64,000 bases of DNA, taken from positions 24,438 to 88,437 of the forward strand of contig DIFZ01000062.1 in the NCBI GenBank assembly GCA_002419385.1, in the 5' to 3' direction. The first letter of the stretch is position 1. Each line of letters opens with the position of its first letter. This stretch comes from Geobacter sp. UBA5735. GTDB lineage: Bacteria; Desulfobacterota; Desulfuromonadia; Geobacterales; Geobacteraceae. Below the pieces are notes generated by a model, which saw only the letters and a list, made by a program, of their open reading frames with translations, searched no databases and was not told the origin of the DNA. Both the position numbers and the translations under genes were made by a program. Positions 24,873 through 34,899 of this stretch are shown here, in pieces.

Positions 24873-26669
24873 ATGAAGCAATTCATTGTGCAACTGTTGG
24901 CCGCGATAGCGCTGGCAATCGTAGCGCTGCCCTGTCCGTCACAGGCGCTGACCGTAGGAGGTGCCGTTCGCCAACCGCTCAACCTGGACACGGCAACCCT
25001 TTCCCGGATCGCATCCACCGACGTGCGTCTCACCGACCTGACACGGGACAGGAAATTCAACGGGGTGTTCGTCTATCGGGGCGTGCCGTTGCGCACTATC
25101 CTGGAAATGGCAAAGATAGAAAAAGACGGCCCGGGCTTCAAGAAGACGACCGATCTTGCCATAGCAGTGCGAACCGGGAACGGCCAAACCACCGTGCTTT
25201 CCTGGGGCGAGGTTTTCTACCGCAATCCGGACAACGTGCTGCTAGCGGTCGCGGCAACGCCCGTTCTTCCGCACATGGCAAAGGGGTGCGGAGAGTGCCA
25301 CGCCCCGGCTTTCTACCAGCCGACACTCGACCAGTTCAAGCGCAGGATCGGCTTTCCCAAGCTGGTGCTGGCGAACGACTTCTACTCGGATCGTAGCCTT
25401 GAGGACGTGGTAGCCATCGAAGTGATCGACCTGAAGAGGGAGGCCGTGAAAAAAGATGCCCCCAAACCCTCGACTGCCCGATTCACCATAACGGACGCCT
25501 CCGGCAAGAGCACGGAATTCAGCAACCTCTCCGGATATCCCCGGAAAGCGGTAGATGTGAAGATTTTAGGTGACGGCCATGGATACCACGGTGTGCAGAA
25601 ACACGAGGGCGTCCCGCTCAAGGCGTTTATGAGCACGTCCGATCTTGGACAGGACCTGGACAAGGCGGTACTGATAACGTCAACCGATGGCTATCGTGTA
25701 TGTCTTTCCCTTGGCGAGATTATTCTCTCGCCCCTGGGGGAACGGATCATCATAGCCGAAGATGGAGGAAAACGAGCCGGGAAGGACAGGAAATTCGTCC
25801 TCGTGGTGCCGGATGACACGGCAGCCGACCGTATGGTGAAAACGGTCAGCAAAATCGAAGTCGTCTCCCTGAAACAGCAGCCGAAACTCTACGTGATCAG
25901 CATGGGATGCGCCGATCCGGCCCTGCTGACGCTGGAGGCCGTATCGGCCATGGGGAAGGCGGACGCGTTCATCGTCTCCGAAAGCATGGCGAAACAGTTC
26001 GCAGCCTATATGGCAGGCAAACCGGTGCTGTTCGATCCCATGCTCAATTTCGAGCCGGTATTCATGAAAAAGCATCCGGGTTTGAGTCCGGAGGAGGCGA
26101 AAAGGAAGCTGGCAGCGCAGCGGGCAGCAGACATGAAAAAAATCAGGGACACCCTGGCCGCCGGGAAGAGCATCGCGCTGCTCGAACACGGCGACCCGAC
26201 CATCTATGGTGGCTGGCAGCACTGGATCGAGCCCGAGGTGGGGGGACGCTTCGAAGTGATAACCGGGGTCAGCGCCTTCAACGCAGCAAATGCCATGCTC
26301 GCCAACAGCAAGGTTTACACGGGCGTCAGCGCCTTCGAAGCAGGAACGCCTGACAACCTCGTGTGCAACAAGGGGAATATCGTCATCACGGCGCCTTACA
26401 GCCTGGCAGCCAACGAGGGACTGTTGAAAGAGGCCGCTGCAGGGGGCGACATGGTAGCCATATTCATGGGCCTCAAGGAGCTGGAGAAGCTGACTCCCCT
26501 CCTGCAGAAATACTACCCGGACTCCGCACCGGTTGCCATTGTCTACAAGGCCGGCTACTCCGGGGAAGCATCAATGACCCGCACCACACTCCGTGACCTG
26601 CGGCAGATGGCAGAGAATGAAAAAGAAAAAATGATGGGCATGATCTACCTCGGCTCCTGCCTGAAGTAG
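24873..26669 (+). CDS. Exported fusion: two molybdopterin-oxidoreductase-like domains, CXXCH motif, tetrapyrrole methylase domain
   Basis: The 598-residue precursor starts with a signal peptide (residues 1-26, cut near SQA). Residues about 27-190 and 200-335 each resemble the sulfite-oxidase molybdopterin fold (FNGVFVYRGVPLRTILEMA and YHGVQKHEGVPLKAFM), but the usual Mo-binding cysteine is not evident. CGECH (139-143) is a c-type haem motif at the end of the first. Residues about 338-590 resemble a precorrin-type SAM methyltransferase: LYVISMGCADPALLTLEAVSAM, EHGDPTIYGG (438-447), ITGVSAFNAANAM and TRTTLRDL. An exported SAM enzyme is unexpected because SAM is cytoplasmic, so the domain may bind a tetrapyrrole without methylating. 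The start follows AAAGGAGATATCC. Copy 3 of the hairpin follows. Confidence 0.75.
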   Translation: MKQFIVQLLAAIALAIVALPCPSQALTVGGAVRQPLNLDTATLSRIASTDVRLTDLTRDRKFNGVFVYRGVPLRTILEMAKIEKDGPGFKKTTDLAIAVRTGNGQTTVLSWGEVFYRNPDNVLLAVAATPVLPHMAKGCGECHAPAFYQPTLDQFKRRIGFPKLVLANDFYSDRSLEDVVAIEVIDLKREAVKKDAPKPSTARFTITDASGKSTEFSNLSGYPRKAVDVKILGDGHGYHGVQKHEGVPLKAFMSTSDLGQDLDKAVLITSTDGYRVCLSLGEIILSPLGERIIIAEDGGKRAGKDRKFVLVVPDDTAADRMVKTVSKIEVVSLKQQPKLYVISMGCADPALLTLEAVSAMGKADAFIVSESMAKQFAAYMAGKPVLFDPMLNFEPVFMKKHPGLSPEEAKRKLAAQRAADMKKIRDTLAAGKSIALLEHGDPTIYGGWQHWIEPEVGGRFEVITGVSAFNAANAMLANSKVYTGVSAFEAGTPDNLVCNKGNIVITAPYSLAANEGLLKEAAAGGDMVAIFMGLKELEKLTPLLQKYYPDSAPVAIVYKAGYSGEASMTRTTLRDLRQMAENEKEKMMGMIYLGSCLK

Positions 26670-26706
26670 CGACAGGTCTCACCGCCAGCCGAACGACGCA
26701 AAAGAA

Positions 26707-26737
26707 GACCTGCCAGGTTTTTGAAACCTGGCAGGTC
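26707..26737. repeat. 31-nt hairpin repeat, copy 3
   Basis: It is identical to copy 2 except for the central loop (TTG in place of TCG). It lies between the 3' ends of the exported fusion gene and the converging cupin gene, where it could terminate both. Confidence 0.85.
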
Positions 26738-26740
26738 TCG

Positions 26741-27091
26741 TCATTGCGTTCCGCTCCGCTGGTAATCGTCACTGAGCCTCACGATATCGTCTTCACCAAG
26801 ATACTCGCCGCTCTGCACCTCGATGATGGTAAGCGGTATGATTCCCGGGTTTTCCAGCCTGTGGACGGTTCCCATGGGAATGAACGTGGACTCGTTGACA
26901 TTGACGATGAATTCCCGCTCGCGACAGGTCACCTTGGCCGTGCCGGAGACCACGATCCAGTGCTCGCTCCGGTGATGGTGCATCTGGAGCGACAGGCGGT
27001 GGCCGGGGCTCACCTCGATGCGCTTTATCTTGTAGTTCCTGTTTTCCTCCAGAACCGTGTAACTTCCCCAGGGGCGATCACCCTTCTCCAT
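26741..27091 (-). CDS. Cupin protein, mannose-6-phosphate isomerase type II-like
   Basis: This 116-residue single cupin matches the isomerase half of bifunctional mannose-1-phosphate guanylyltransferase/isomerase proteins. Evidence is RPWGSYTVLEE, VSPGHRLSLQMHHHRSEHWIVVSGTA (metal-binding His group) and FIPMGTVHRLENPG. It should interconvert mannose-6-phosphate and fructose-6-phosphate for surface sugar supply, but no guanylyltransferase half is present. It overlaps rfbD by 14 nt and is the last gene of the rfbB-rfbD unit. Confidence 0.85.
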   Translation of the reverse strand: MEKGDRPWGSYTVLEENRNYKIKRIEVSPGHRLSLQMHHHRSEHWIVVSGTAKVTCREREFIVNVNESTFIPMGTVHRLENPGIIPLTIIEVQSGEYLGEDDIVRLSDDYQRSGTQ

Positions 27092-27920
27092 GGGAACTCC
27101 TTTTCCGCAGATATTTTTTCAGGGCGTCACGCCACCCTTCCGGCCGGTAGCCGGTGTCGCGCTCCAGCTTGCTGCAATCCAGGACTGAAAAGAGCGGGCG
27201 CGGAGCCGCACGCCCCAGTTCGCCGGTCGTGATCGGCCGCACCCGCGTATTCATGCCCGATTCCCGGAAAACGGCCTCGGCAAAACCGTGCCACGAGCAG
27301 GAGCCGGAATTCGCCGCATGGTACGTGCCGCAACAGTTTTTCCCGAGCAGCGCGTCTATGGCGAGACACAGGTCGACGGTCCAGGACGGAGAGCCGACCT
27401 GATCGCTGACCACGGCAACCTCGTCCCGTTCCCGGCCTACGCGGAGCATGGTTTCGACGAAATTTCTGCCGTGGATCCCGTAGAGCCACTGGGTTCTGAC
27501 GATCAGGTGGTCCGGGTTAAGGCGTGCGTTTTCCTCCCCGGCCAGCTTGGAGCAGCCGTAAACGCTCAGGGGATGTACCGCATCGTCTTCCCGCCACGGG
27601 ACATCCCCGTTTCCGTCAAACACATAGTCAGAACTGACCTGCACCAGCTTCGCTCCCAGCTCGGCAGTGACCTCAGCCAGGTTCCGCACACCGTCGGCGT
27701 TCACCCGGAAAGCCTGCACACGGTTCGTCTCGCAGCCGTCCACGTCGGTATAGGCAACGGCATTGATGACCACGTGCGGCCTCAGCCGTTTCAGGGCCAT
27801 GCTGACCGAGGCGCGGGACGTAATGTCCATGTCGTCCCGTAAGGTGCCCTGCGCCCTGTCGCCGAACAGTTCCAGGAGGTCGCGCCCCAGCATCCCCCGG
27901 GCGCCGGCAACGACGATCAT
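27078..27920 (-). CDS. rfbD: dTDP-4-dehydrorhamnose reductase
   Basis: The 280-residue enzyme reduces dTDP-4-dehydro-L-rhamnose to dTDP-L-rhamnose, the last step of the pathway. The NAD(P)-binding start MIVVAGARGMLGRDLLELFG, the VINAVAYTDVDGCE segment and the catalytic YGCSKLAGE (YxxxK) are intact. Its ATG overlaps the rfbB stop (ATGA) and its 3' end overlaps the cupin gene. It serves lipopolysaccharide or other surface glycans. Confidence 0.93.
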   Translation of the reverse strand: MIVVAGARGMLGRDLLELFGDRAQGTLRDDMDITSRASVSMALKRLRPHVVINAVAYTDVDGCETNRVQAFRVNADGVRNLAEVTAELGAKLVQVSSDYVFDGNGDVPWREDDAVHPLSVYGCSKLAGEENARLNPDHLIVRTQWLYGIHGRNFVETMLRVGRERDEVAVVSDQVGSPSWTVDLCLAIDALLGKNCCGTYHAANSGSCSWHGFAEAVFRESGMNTRVRPITTGELGRAAPRPLFSVLDCSKLERDTGYRPEGWRDALKKYLRKRSSHGEG

Positions 27921-28993
27921 TCCCGGCCTCCGTACATTTTCTCGTAGTAGTCGCGGTAGGCTCCCGAGGTGACTTCACGGACCCATTCCTGGTTTGCAAG
28001 GTACCAGTCAATGGTTTCGGCGATCCCCAGCTCGAAGGTGTAGGCTGGTTCCCATCCCAGTTCAGAGCGCATCTTCGATGCATCGATCGCGTACCGGCGG
28101 TCATGACCCGGCCGGTCCTTGACGAAGGTGATCAGTGAGCGGCTGGTCCCCGCGGCCCGTCCCAGCCTGGCGTCGAGCAGGTCGCAGACCAGGTTGACGA
28201 TATCGATGTTCTTCCACTCGTTAGTGCCGCCGACGTTGTATACACCGCCGGGCTGCCCGTTCCTGAGCACGGTCTCCACCGCGCTGGAGTGGTCTCTCAC
28301 GTGCAGCCAGTCGCGCACGTTGAGGCCGTCACCGTAGACCGGCAGCGGTTTTTCCGCGATGATGTTGTGAATCATCAGCGGGATCAGCTTCTCCGGGAAC
28401 TGGTACGAGCCGTAATTGTTGGAGCAGCGGGTGTTGAGCGTCGGGAAGCCATAGGTCTCGCGATAGGCGCGCACCAGCAGGTCTGCACCGGCCTTGCTCG
28501 CCGAATAAGGCGAATTGGCCGCCAGGGGAGTCGTTTCCGTGAACAGCCCGCTCGGACCGAGGCTTCCGTATACCTCATCGGTGGACACCTGGAGAAAACG
28601 GAAATCCGCCACGTCCTGCGACGACCAATGCTTGCGGCTCTCTTCCAGCAGGACCTGGGTCCCCAGGACATTGGTCCTGACGAACACCTCGGGCCCCATG
28701 ATGGAACGGTCCACATGGGATTCGGCAGCGAAATGGACAACAGCGTCCACCTTCTCCCGCTTGAGGACCGAAGCCACCAGGTCCCCATCACACACGTCCC
28801 CCCGGACAAACCGGTAGCGGGGGTCAGCCTCGATCTCCTTCAGGTTCTCCAGGTTCCCGGCATAGGTCAGGACGTCGAGGTTAGTTACCCTGGCAGCTGG
28901 ATTCCCCTGCAGAAAATGATGGATGAAGTTTGAACCGATAAAACCCGCGCCCCCGGTCACGAGGACGGATCGGGGTATGAAACTGTCTGACAT
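27917..28993 (-). CDS. rfbB: dTDP-glucose 4,6-dehydratase
   Basis: The 358-residue short-chain dehydrogenase-like enzyme converts dTDP-glucose to dTDP-4-keto-6-deoxyglucose. It shows VLVTGGAGFIGSNFIHHF for NAD, the STDEVYGSLG catalytic loop (Thr-Asp-Glu) and YSASKAGAD (YxxxK). The start at 28993 follows AAAGGGAGTCGCA; the longer frame to 29302 crosses the promoter region of sucA. It leads the rfbB-rfbD-cupin unit. The companion genes rfbA and rfbC are not in the window. Confidence 0.94.
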   Translation of the reverse strand: MSDSFIPRSVLVTGGAGFIGSNFIHHFLQGNPAARVTNLDVLTYAGNLENLKEIEADPRYRFVRGDVCDGDLVASVLKREKVDAVVHFAAESHVDRSIMGPEVFVRTNVLGTQVLLEESRKHWSSQDVADFRFLQVSTDEVYGSLGPSGLFTETTPLAANSPYSASKAGADLLVRAYRETYGFPTLNTRCSNNYGSYQFPEKLIPLMIHNIIAEKPLPVYGDGLNVRDWLHVRDHSSAVETVLRNGQPGGVYNVGGTNEWKNIDIVNLVCDLLDARLGRAAGTSRSLITFVKDRPGHDRRYAIDASKMRSELGWEPAYTFELGIAETIDWYLANQEWVREVTSGAYRDYYEKMYGGRE

Positions 28994-29322
28994 TGCGACT
29001 CCCTTTCTGCGTGCAAACAACGATCTGGCCTGCATCCCGGCCTCGGTGCAAAGTCGGCCATCTGAATTTATTGACATTAACACAATAATCACTCCCATTA
29101 CAACGGTCAGTAACGTTTTCCCACGGATAGGCGGCAAGCTTCGCACCACCCGGAGCCATGCTGCTGCGGCCAACGGTTCAGACCTATAAGAAAGCCGCCG
29201 GCACACGACAGGTACGGATTTCATTGAAATGCGGGATCGTTTTGCTATACTGTAGGCACTTTTCCGGCAGGCCGGAACCCTGGACCATCCATGGCACCGC
29301 ACAGGAGGGCAGGACCGTCACC
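28994..29322. other. Divergent intergenic region between rfbB and sucA
   Basis: This 329-bp region holds the sucA promoter (29224-29251). A small AT-rich inverted repeat, TTATTG-N9-CAATAA (29070-29090), lies about 80 bp before rfbB. No promoter for rfbB could be picked with confidence, and I see no small gene or structured RNA. Confidence 0.6.
29224..29251 (+). promoter_or_regulatory. Sigma-70-type promoter of sucA
   Basis: TTGAAA (29224-29229), a 16-nt spacer and TATACT (29246-29251) lie about 71 bp upstream of the sucA start. Confidence 0.65.
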
Positions 29323-32001
29323 ATGAAACCACTCGCCAATGCCAGCCCTCAATGGCTCGAAGAGCACTATCTGCTCTGGAGGACAGCCCCCGACAGCCTG
29401 CCGGCCGAATGGCGATCATTCTTCAGCGGCTTCGAACTGGGCGCCCTGCCCGCAGACGGAGTCCGGCAACCGGAAACGGCGTCAAAGGTGGCAGCAGTGG
29501 CTGCGCTCATCCATCGCCACCGCGACCTGGGCCACCTCCTGGCCTGCACGGATCCCCTCTCCCCATGCTCACTGGAACATCCGCTCCTTGATCTCACGGC
29601 ATTCGGCCTTGCGCCCGAAGACCTGGACACATCCTTCCCCACGCCCGACCTGCCGTTCTCACAAGGCACGCTGCGGGAGATAGTGGCGGCACTGCGCGAA
29701 ACCTACTGCCGCTCAATCGGCATCGAGTTCATGCATATCCAGGATCAGGACGCGTGGCAATGGCTTGTTGAAGAAATGGAGACCACGCGCAACCGGGCTG
29801 TTCTGGCAGCAGAAGACAAGGTCCGCATTTTTCAGCGGTTGCTGCAGGCAACGCTGTTCGAAGAGTTCCTCCACCGGAAGTTCCCCGGCCAGACGCGTTT
29901 TTCTCTCGAAGGCGGCGAAACCCTGATCCCCATGCTCGACGCAGCGCTTGCCGAGGCTGCGCGGAACGGAGCGACCGACGTCATCGTCGGTATGGCCCAT
30001 CGCGGCCGGCTCAATGTCCAGGCACATGCCTTCGGCAAGCCGTACAGGAATATTTTCGCGGAATTCAGCGAAACTTCGGAACCCGGCTTCATCGGTGACG
30101 GTGACGTCAAGTACCACGGCGGCTATTCCTCCGACGTCACCCTCCCTTCGGGCGACCGTCTCCACCTTACGCTGGTGGCGAACCCGAGCCACCTCGAAGC
30201 CGTCGATCCGGTGGTCGAGGGAAAGAGCCGCGCCCGCCAGGACCGCCACGGCGCAGACGGTCCGAAGCGGGTCCTCCCGGTGCTTATCCACGGCGATGCC
30301 GCTTTCGCCGGGCAGGGCATCGTCAGCGAGACCCTCAACATGTCCAACCTGGAAGGCTACGGGACCGGCGGAACCCTCCACATCGTCGTCAACAACCAGA
30401 TCGGCTTCACCACATTGCCGGCAGACGCACGGTCCTCGCGCTCCGCGACCGATGTCGCGAAACTGCTTGCTGCGCCGATCTTCCACGTCCACTGCGAAGA
30501 CCCGGAGGCTGCCATCCATGCTGTGCGGCTCGCTGTCGACTTCCGTTACCGGTTCGCACGCGACGTTGTCGTGGAACTTATCTGTTACCGGCGCTACGGA
30601 CACAACGAAGGCGACGAACCGTACTTCACCCAGCCCCTCATGTACGGCAAGATCAAGCACCGCCCCCCCATTCACGAAATGTACGCGACTCTCCTGCTGC
30701 AGGACGGCATCGAGCCGGACCCGGAAAGACACCTGCGGGAAGAAGCCGCAAACCTCCTGGAATCGGCCCTGAAGAATGGTCCAGGGGCAGCTGAAGCGGT
30801 TTTCCGCGGCAGGTGGAGCAGCGTGCAGCAGGAATACTCGGAAGCTAAAATTGAAACCGGCGTGCCCCGGCAGGACCTGGTGACGCTGGCAGGCGCCATC
30901 TCCCGGCTCCCGGATTCGTTCATGCCGCACCCCAAAGTCGCGGCACTCATCACGCGCAGGGTCGGCGCAGTCAAAGCCGGCACAGCCATTGACTGGGCAA
31001 ACGCCGAAAGCCTGGCATTCGCCTCGCTGCTGCGTGAAGGGACCTCGATCCGACTCAGCGGCCAGGACTGCCGGCGCGGCACGTTCAGCCAGCGGCACTG
31101 CGTGCTGCACGACATGCAAACCGAAGCGAAGCATGTCCCCCTTGCCGGTGCCTGCACCGGAAACACCACCTTCCGGCCCTACGACAGCCTGTTGTCGGAA
31201 GCCGCGGTGCTGGGCTTCGAATATGGCTATTCCCTTGAATCACCCGAATCACTCACGCTATGGGAAGCCCAGTACGGCGATTTCGCCAACGGCGCCCAGG
31301 TCATAACAGACCAGTTCATCACCAGCGGAGAAACCAAGTGGGGACGGGCCACCGGACTCGTCCTGCTCCTCCCCCACGGATACGAGGGGCAGGGTGCGGA
31401 GCATTCCAGCGCCAGGGTTGAGCGCTTTCTGCAGCTCTGCGCCGGCAACAACATGGTAGTGGCCTTCCCCTCGACTCCGGCACAGTATTTCCACCTCCTG
31501 CGGCGCCAGGTCCGGCAACCCTTTCGCAGGCCCCTCGTAGCCCTGACGCCCAAGAGCCTGCTCAGAAACCCTCTCTGCGTTTCTCAGCTGGATGAATTCT
31601 CCGGGGGCTGGTTCAGGGAAATCCTCCCCTCTTCCGCGGATCCCCAAGAAGTCGCAACGGTCCTCATATGTACCGGCAAGATATTCTTCGAACTGCTGGA
31701 AAGGACGCAACGGGAAGGGCGAAGGGACCTGGCAATCGTTCGCGTGGAACAACTCTACCCGATGCGGAGCGACCTGCTGCGCGAAGAACTGGGCAGGTAC
31801 CGGAAGGCGCGCACCATTGCATGGGTCCAGGAAGAGCCCCGCAACATGGGGGCATGGGCGCATATCCGGCCGTATCTGGCGGAAATCCTCGGAACGGACC
31901 CGCAGTACGTCGGGAGGCGGGAGAGCGCATGCCCGGCAACCGGTTCCCACAGGCAGCACAAAATGGAGCAGGAAAGGCTGCTGGAAGAGGCCTGTACCTG
32001 A
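29323..32001 (+). CDS. sucA: 2-oxoglutarate dehydrogenase E1 component
   Basis: The 892-residue thiamine-diphosphate enzyme decarboxylates 2-oxoglutarate and passes the succinyl group to E2. E1o features are present: the N-terminal E2-binding segment ANASPQWLEEHYLLWR, MAHRGRLNVQAHAFGKPYRNIF, the ThDP motif GDAAFAGQGIVSETLNMSNLEGY ending in NNQIGFTT, and the C-terminal VEQLYPMRSDLL. The start at 29323 has AGGA 8 nt upstream; the longer frame from 29158 would include the promoter. It is followed by sucB and lpdA, giving the full complex. Confidence 0.95.
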   Translation: MKPLANASPQWLEEHYLLWRTAPDSLPAEWRSFFSGFELGALPADGVRQPETASKVAAVAALIHRHRDLGHLLACTDPLSPCSLEHPLLDLTAFGLAPEDLDTSFPTPDLPFSQGTLREIVAALRETYCRSIGIEFMHIQDQDAWQWLVEEMETTRNRAVLAAEDKVRIFQRLLQATLFEEFLHRKFPGQTRFSLEGGETLIPMLDAALAEAARNGATDVIVGMAHRGRLNVQAHAFGKPYRNIFAEFSETSEPGFIGDGDVKYHGGYSSDVTLPSGDRLHLTLVANPSHLEAVDPVVEGKSRARQDRHGADGPKRVLPVLIHGDAAFAGQGIVSETLNMSNLEGYGTGGTLHIVVNNQIGFTTLPADARSSRSATDVAKLLAAPIFHVHCEDPEAAIHAVRLAVDFRYRFARDVVVELICYRRYGHNEGDEPYFTQPLMYGKIKHRPPIHEMYATLLLQDGIEPDPERHLREEAANLLESALKNGPGAAEAVFRGRWSSVQQEYSEAKIETGVPRQDLVTLAGAISRLPDSFMPHPKVAALITRRVGAVKAGTAIDWANAESLAFASLLREGTSIRLSGQDCRRGTFSQRHCVLHDMQTEAKHVPLAGACTGNTTFRPYDSLLSEAAVLGFEYGYSLESPESLTLWEAQYGDFANGAQVITDQFITSGETKWGRATGLVLLLPHGYEGQGAEHSSARVERFLQLCAGNNMVVAFPSTPAQYFHLLRRQVRQPFRRPLVALTPKSLLRNPLCVSQLDEFSGGWFREILPSSADPQEVATVLICTGKIFFELLERTQREGRRDLAIVRVEQLYPMRSDLLREELGRYRKARTIAWVQEEPRNMGAWAHIRPYLAEILGTDPQYVGRRESACPATGSHRQHKMEQERLLEEACT

Positions 32002-32064
32002 TTCTCGCCATCGGCCTGCCGCACGGGATTCCGCGGGCGCAGAACCTGCATGATTGGAGACATG

Positions 32065-33294
32065 ATGGAAATCCGCATACCTGAAGTCGGCGAATCGGTG
32101 TTCGAGGCACTGATCGCCAAGTGGCACGTGAAAAACGGCGAGAGGGTCCACCGGGAACAGCCTGTCTGCGAACTGGAAACGGACAAGGTAACCCTGGAAA
32201 TAAATGCCGAGGCAGCGGGCATTCTGTCCATTCTGATGCCGGAAGGCAAGACCGTCAAAATCGGAACGGTTATCGGTATCATACAGGAAGCAGGCATCCG
32301 CGAGCCGGGCGCTTCCATGGACGCGGCGACCCGGGCTGCGGCACCGCCCCTCTCCCCCGCAGCCCGGAAACTTGCCCGGGAAAAGGGCATCCGGCCGGAA
32401 ACCATAACGGGAAGCGGAAAGAAAGGGCGCGTGCTGGCTGAAGACCTGTCACGCCAGGTGGCCGCGGAACGGACGCTGGCGGTTCCTGGCAGGGAAAACG
32501 CCTCTGCAGCGGAAGTTCGTGACCGGAACCAACCGGAAGAGGAGTCGGCACCTTCCCGGTTTGCAACGGTGTCCCCGCCCGTATCCGACAGGGGACGCCC
32601 GGTCACGAGGAAGCCAATGACCCCCATCCGCAAAAAAATCGCTGAACAGCTGACCCGGGCGCGGCAGCAGACCGCCATGGTGACCACGTTCAGCGAAGCG
32701 GACATGGGCAGGATCATCGCCTTGCGCCGGAAATACAAGGACCATTTCCTCCAGAAACACGACGTTTCACTCGGCTACATGTCTTTTTTCGTCAAGGCAT
32801 CGGTCGAAGCGCTGAAGGAGTTTCCCGACCTGAACGCCCGTATCGAAGCAGACGACATCGTCTACCACCACTACTACGACATAGGCATTGCGGTATCAGG
32901 CGATAAGGGGCTGGTGGTCCCGGTCCTGCGCAACGCCGACGGACTCCACTACGCCGAGATAGAAAAATGTATCGACCGTTTCGTTGAAAAAATCCGCGAC
33001 AACACGCTGGGTATCACGGACATCGAGGGGGGGACATTCACCATCAGCAACGGAGGAGTATTCGGTTCGCTCCTGGGCACCCCCTTGCTGAACCCGCCCC
33101 AGAGCGCCATCCTCGGCATGCATGCGATACAGGACAGGCCGGTGGCCCTGTTGGGCAAAGTGGTGATACGGCCCATGATGTACCTGGCGCTATCGTATGA
33201 TCACCGGATAGTCGACGGGCGTGATGCGGTGCTGTTCCTGAAGAAGGTGAAGGAATACGTGGAGGAGCCCGGTGAAATCCTGCTGGAAGGGTGA
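32065..33294 (+). CDS. sucB: Dihydrolipoamide succinyltransferase, E2 component of 2-oxoglutarate dehydrogenase
   Basis: The 409-residue E2 has a lipoyl domain (residues 1-75, lipoyl lysine in CELETDKVTLEI). A linker is followed by the E3-binding segment SPAARKLAREKGIRPETITGSGKKGRVLAEDL, and the catalytic domain (about 180-409) ends with the active-site SYDHRIVDGRDAV. It transfers the succinyl group to CoA. The start at 32065 has GGAG 5 nt upstream; ATGs at 32050 and 32062 are in frame and possible. It follows sucA by 63 nt. Confidence 0.95.
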   Translation: MEIRIPEVGESVFEALIAKWHVKNGERVHREQPVCELETDKVTLEINAEAAGILSILMPEGKTVKIGTVIGIIQEAGIREPGASMDAATRAAAPPLSPAARKLAREKGIRPETITGSGKKGRVLAEDLSRQVAAERTLAVPGRENASAAEVRDRNQPEEESAPSRFATVSPPVSDRGRPVTRKPMTPIRKKIAEQLTRARQQTAMVTTFSEADMGRIIALRRKYKDHFLQKHDVSLGYMSFFVKASVEALKEFPDLNARIEADDIVYHHYYDIGIAVSGDKGLVVPVLRNADGLHYAEIEKCIDRFVEKIRDNTLGITDIEGGTFTISNGGVFGSLLGTPLLNPPQSAILGMHAIQDRPVALLGKVVIRPMMYLALSYDHRIVDGRDAVLFLKKVKEYVEEPGEILLEG

Positions 33295-33375
33295 GGAGCC
33301 CCGGGCATGAGGAAGAGCCTGTCTCGCACCGGTTATCGACCACCTGTGCGGAAAACTGTCACGGAGGTTATCTGA

Positions 33376-34800
<1,425 letters not shown>

Positions 34801-34899
34801 ACAGCCGCTGAACGTGGAGAATGTTTGGGAAATTCCGGCGTCTGACCTTCCCTGGGCGATGCCGTCTCGCTGCAATTCTCTAGAGCAAGGGAGGACACC

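Noticed and set aside
15832..26737. The three 31-nt hairpins as a CRISPR array or attachment sites
   Set aside because: They are kilobases apart at gene ends, palindromic, and there are no spacers, cas genes or integrase.
29713..31134. A 473-codon minus-strand frame inside sucA
   Set aside because: It is the complementary reading of a highly conserved enzyme gene, an effect of high GC content.
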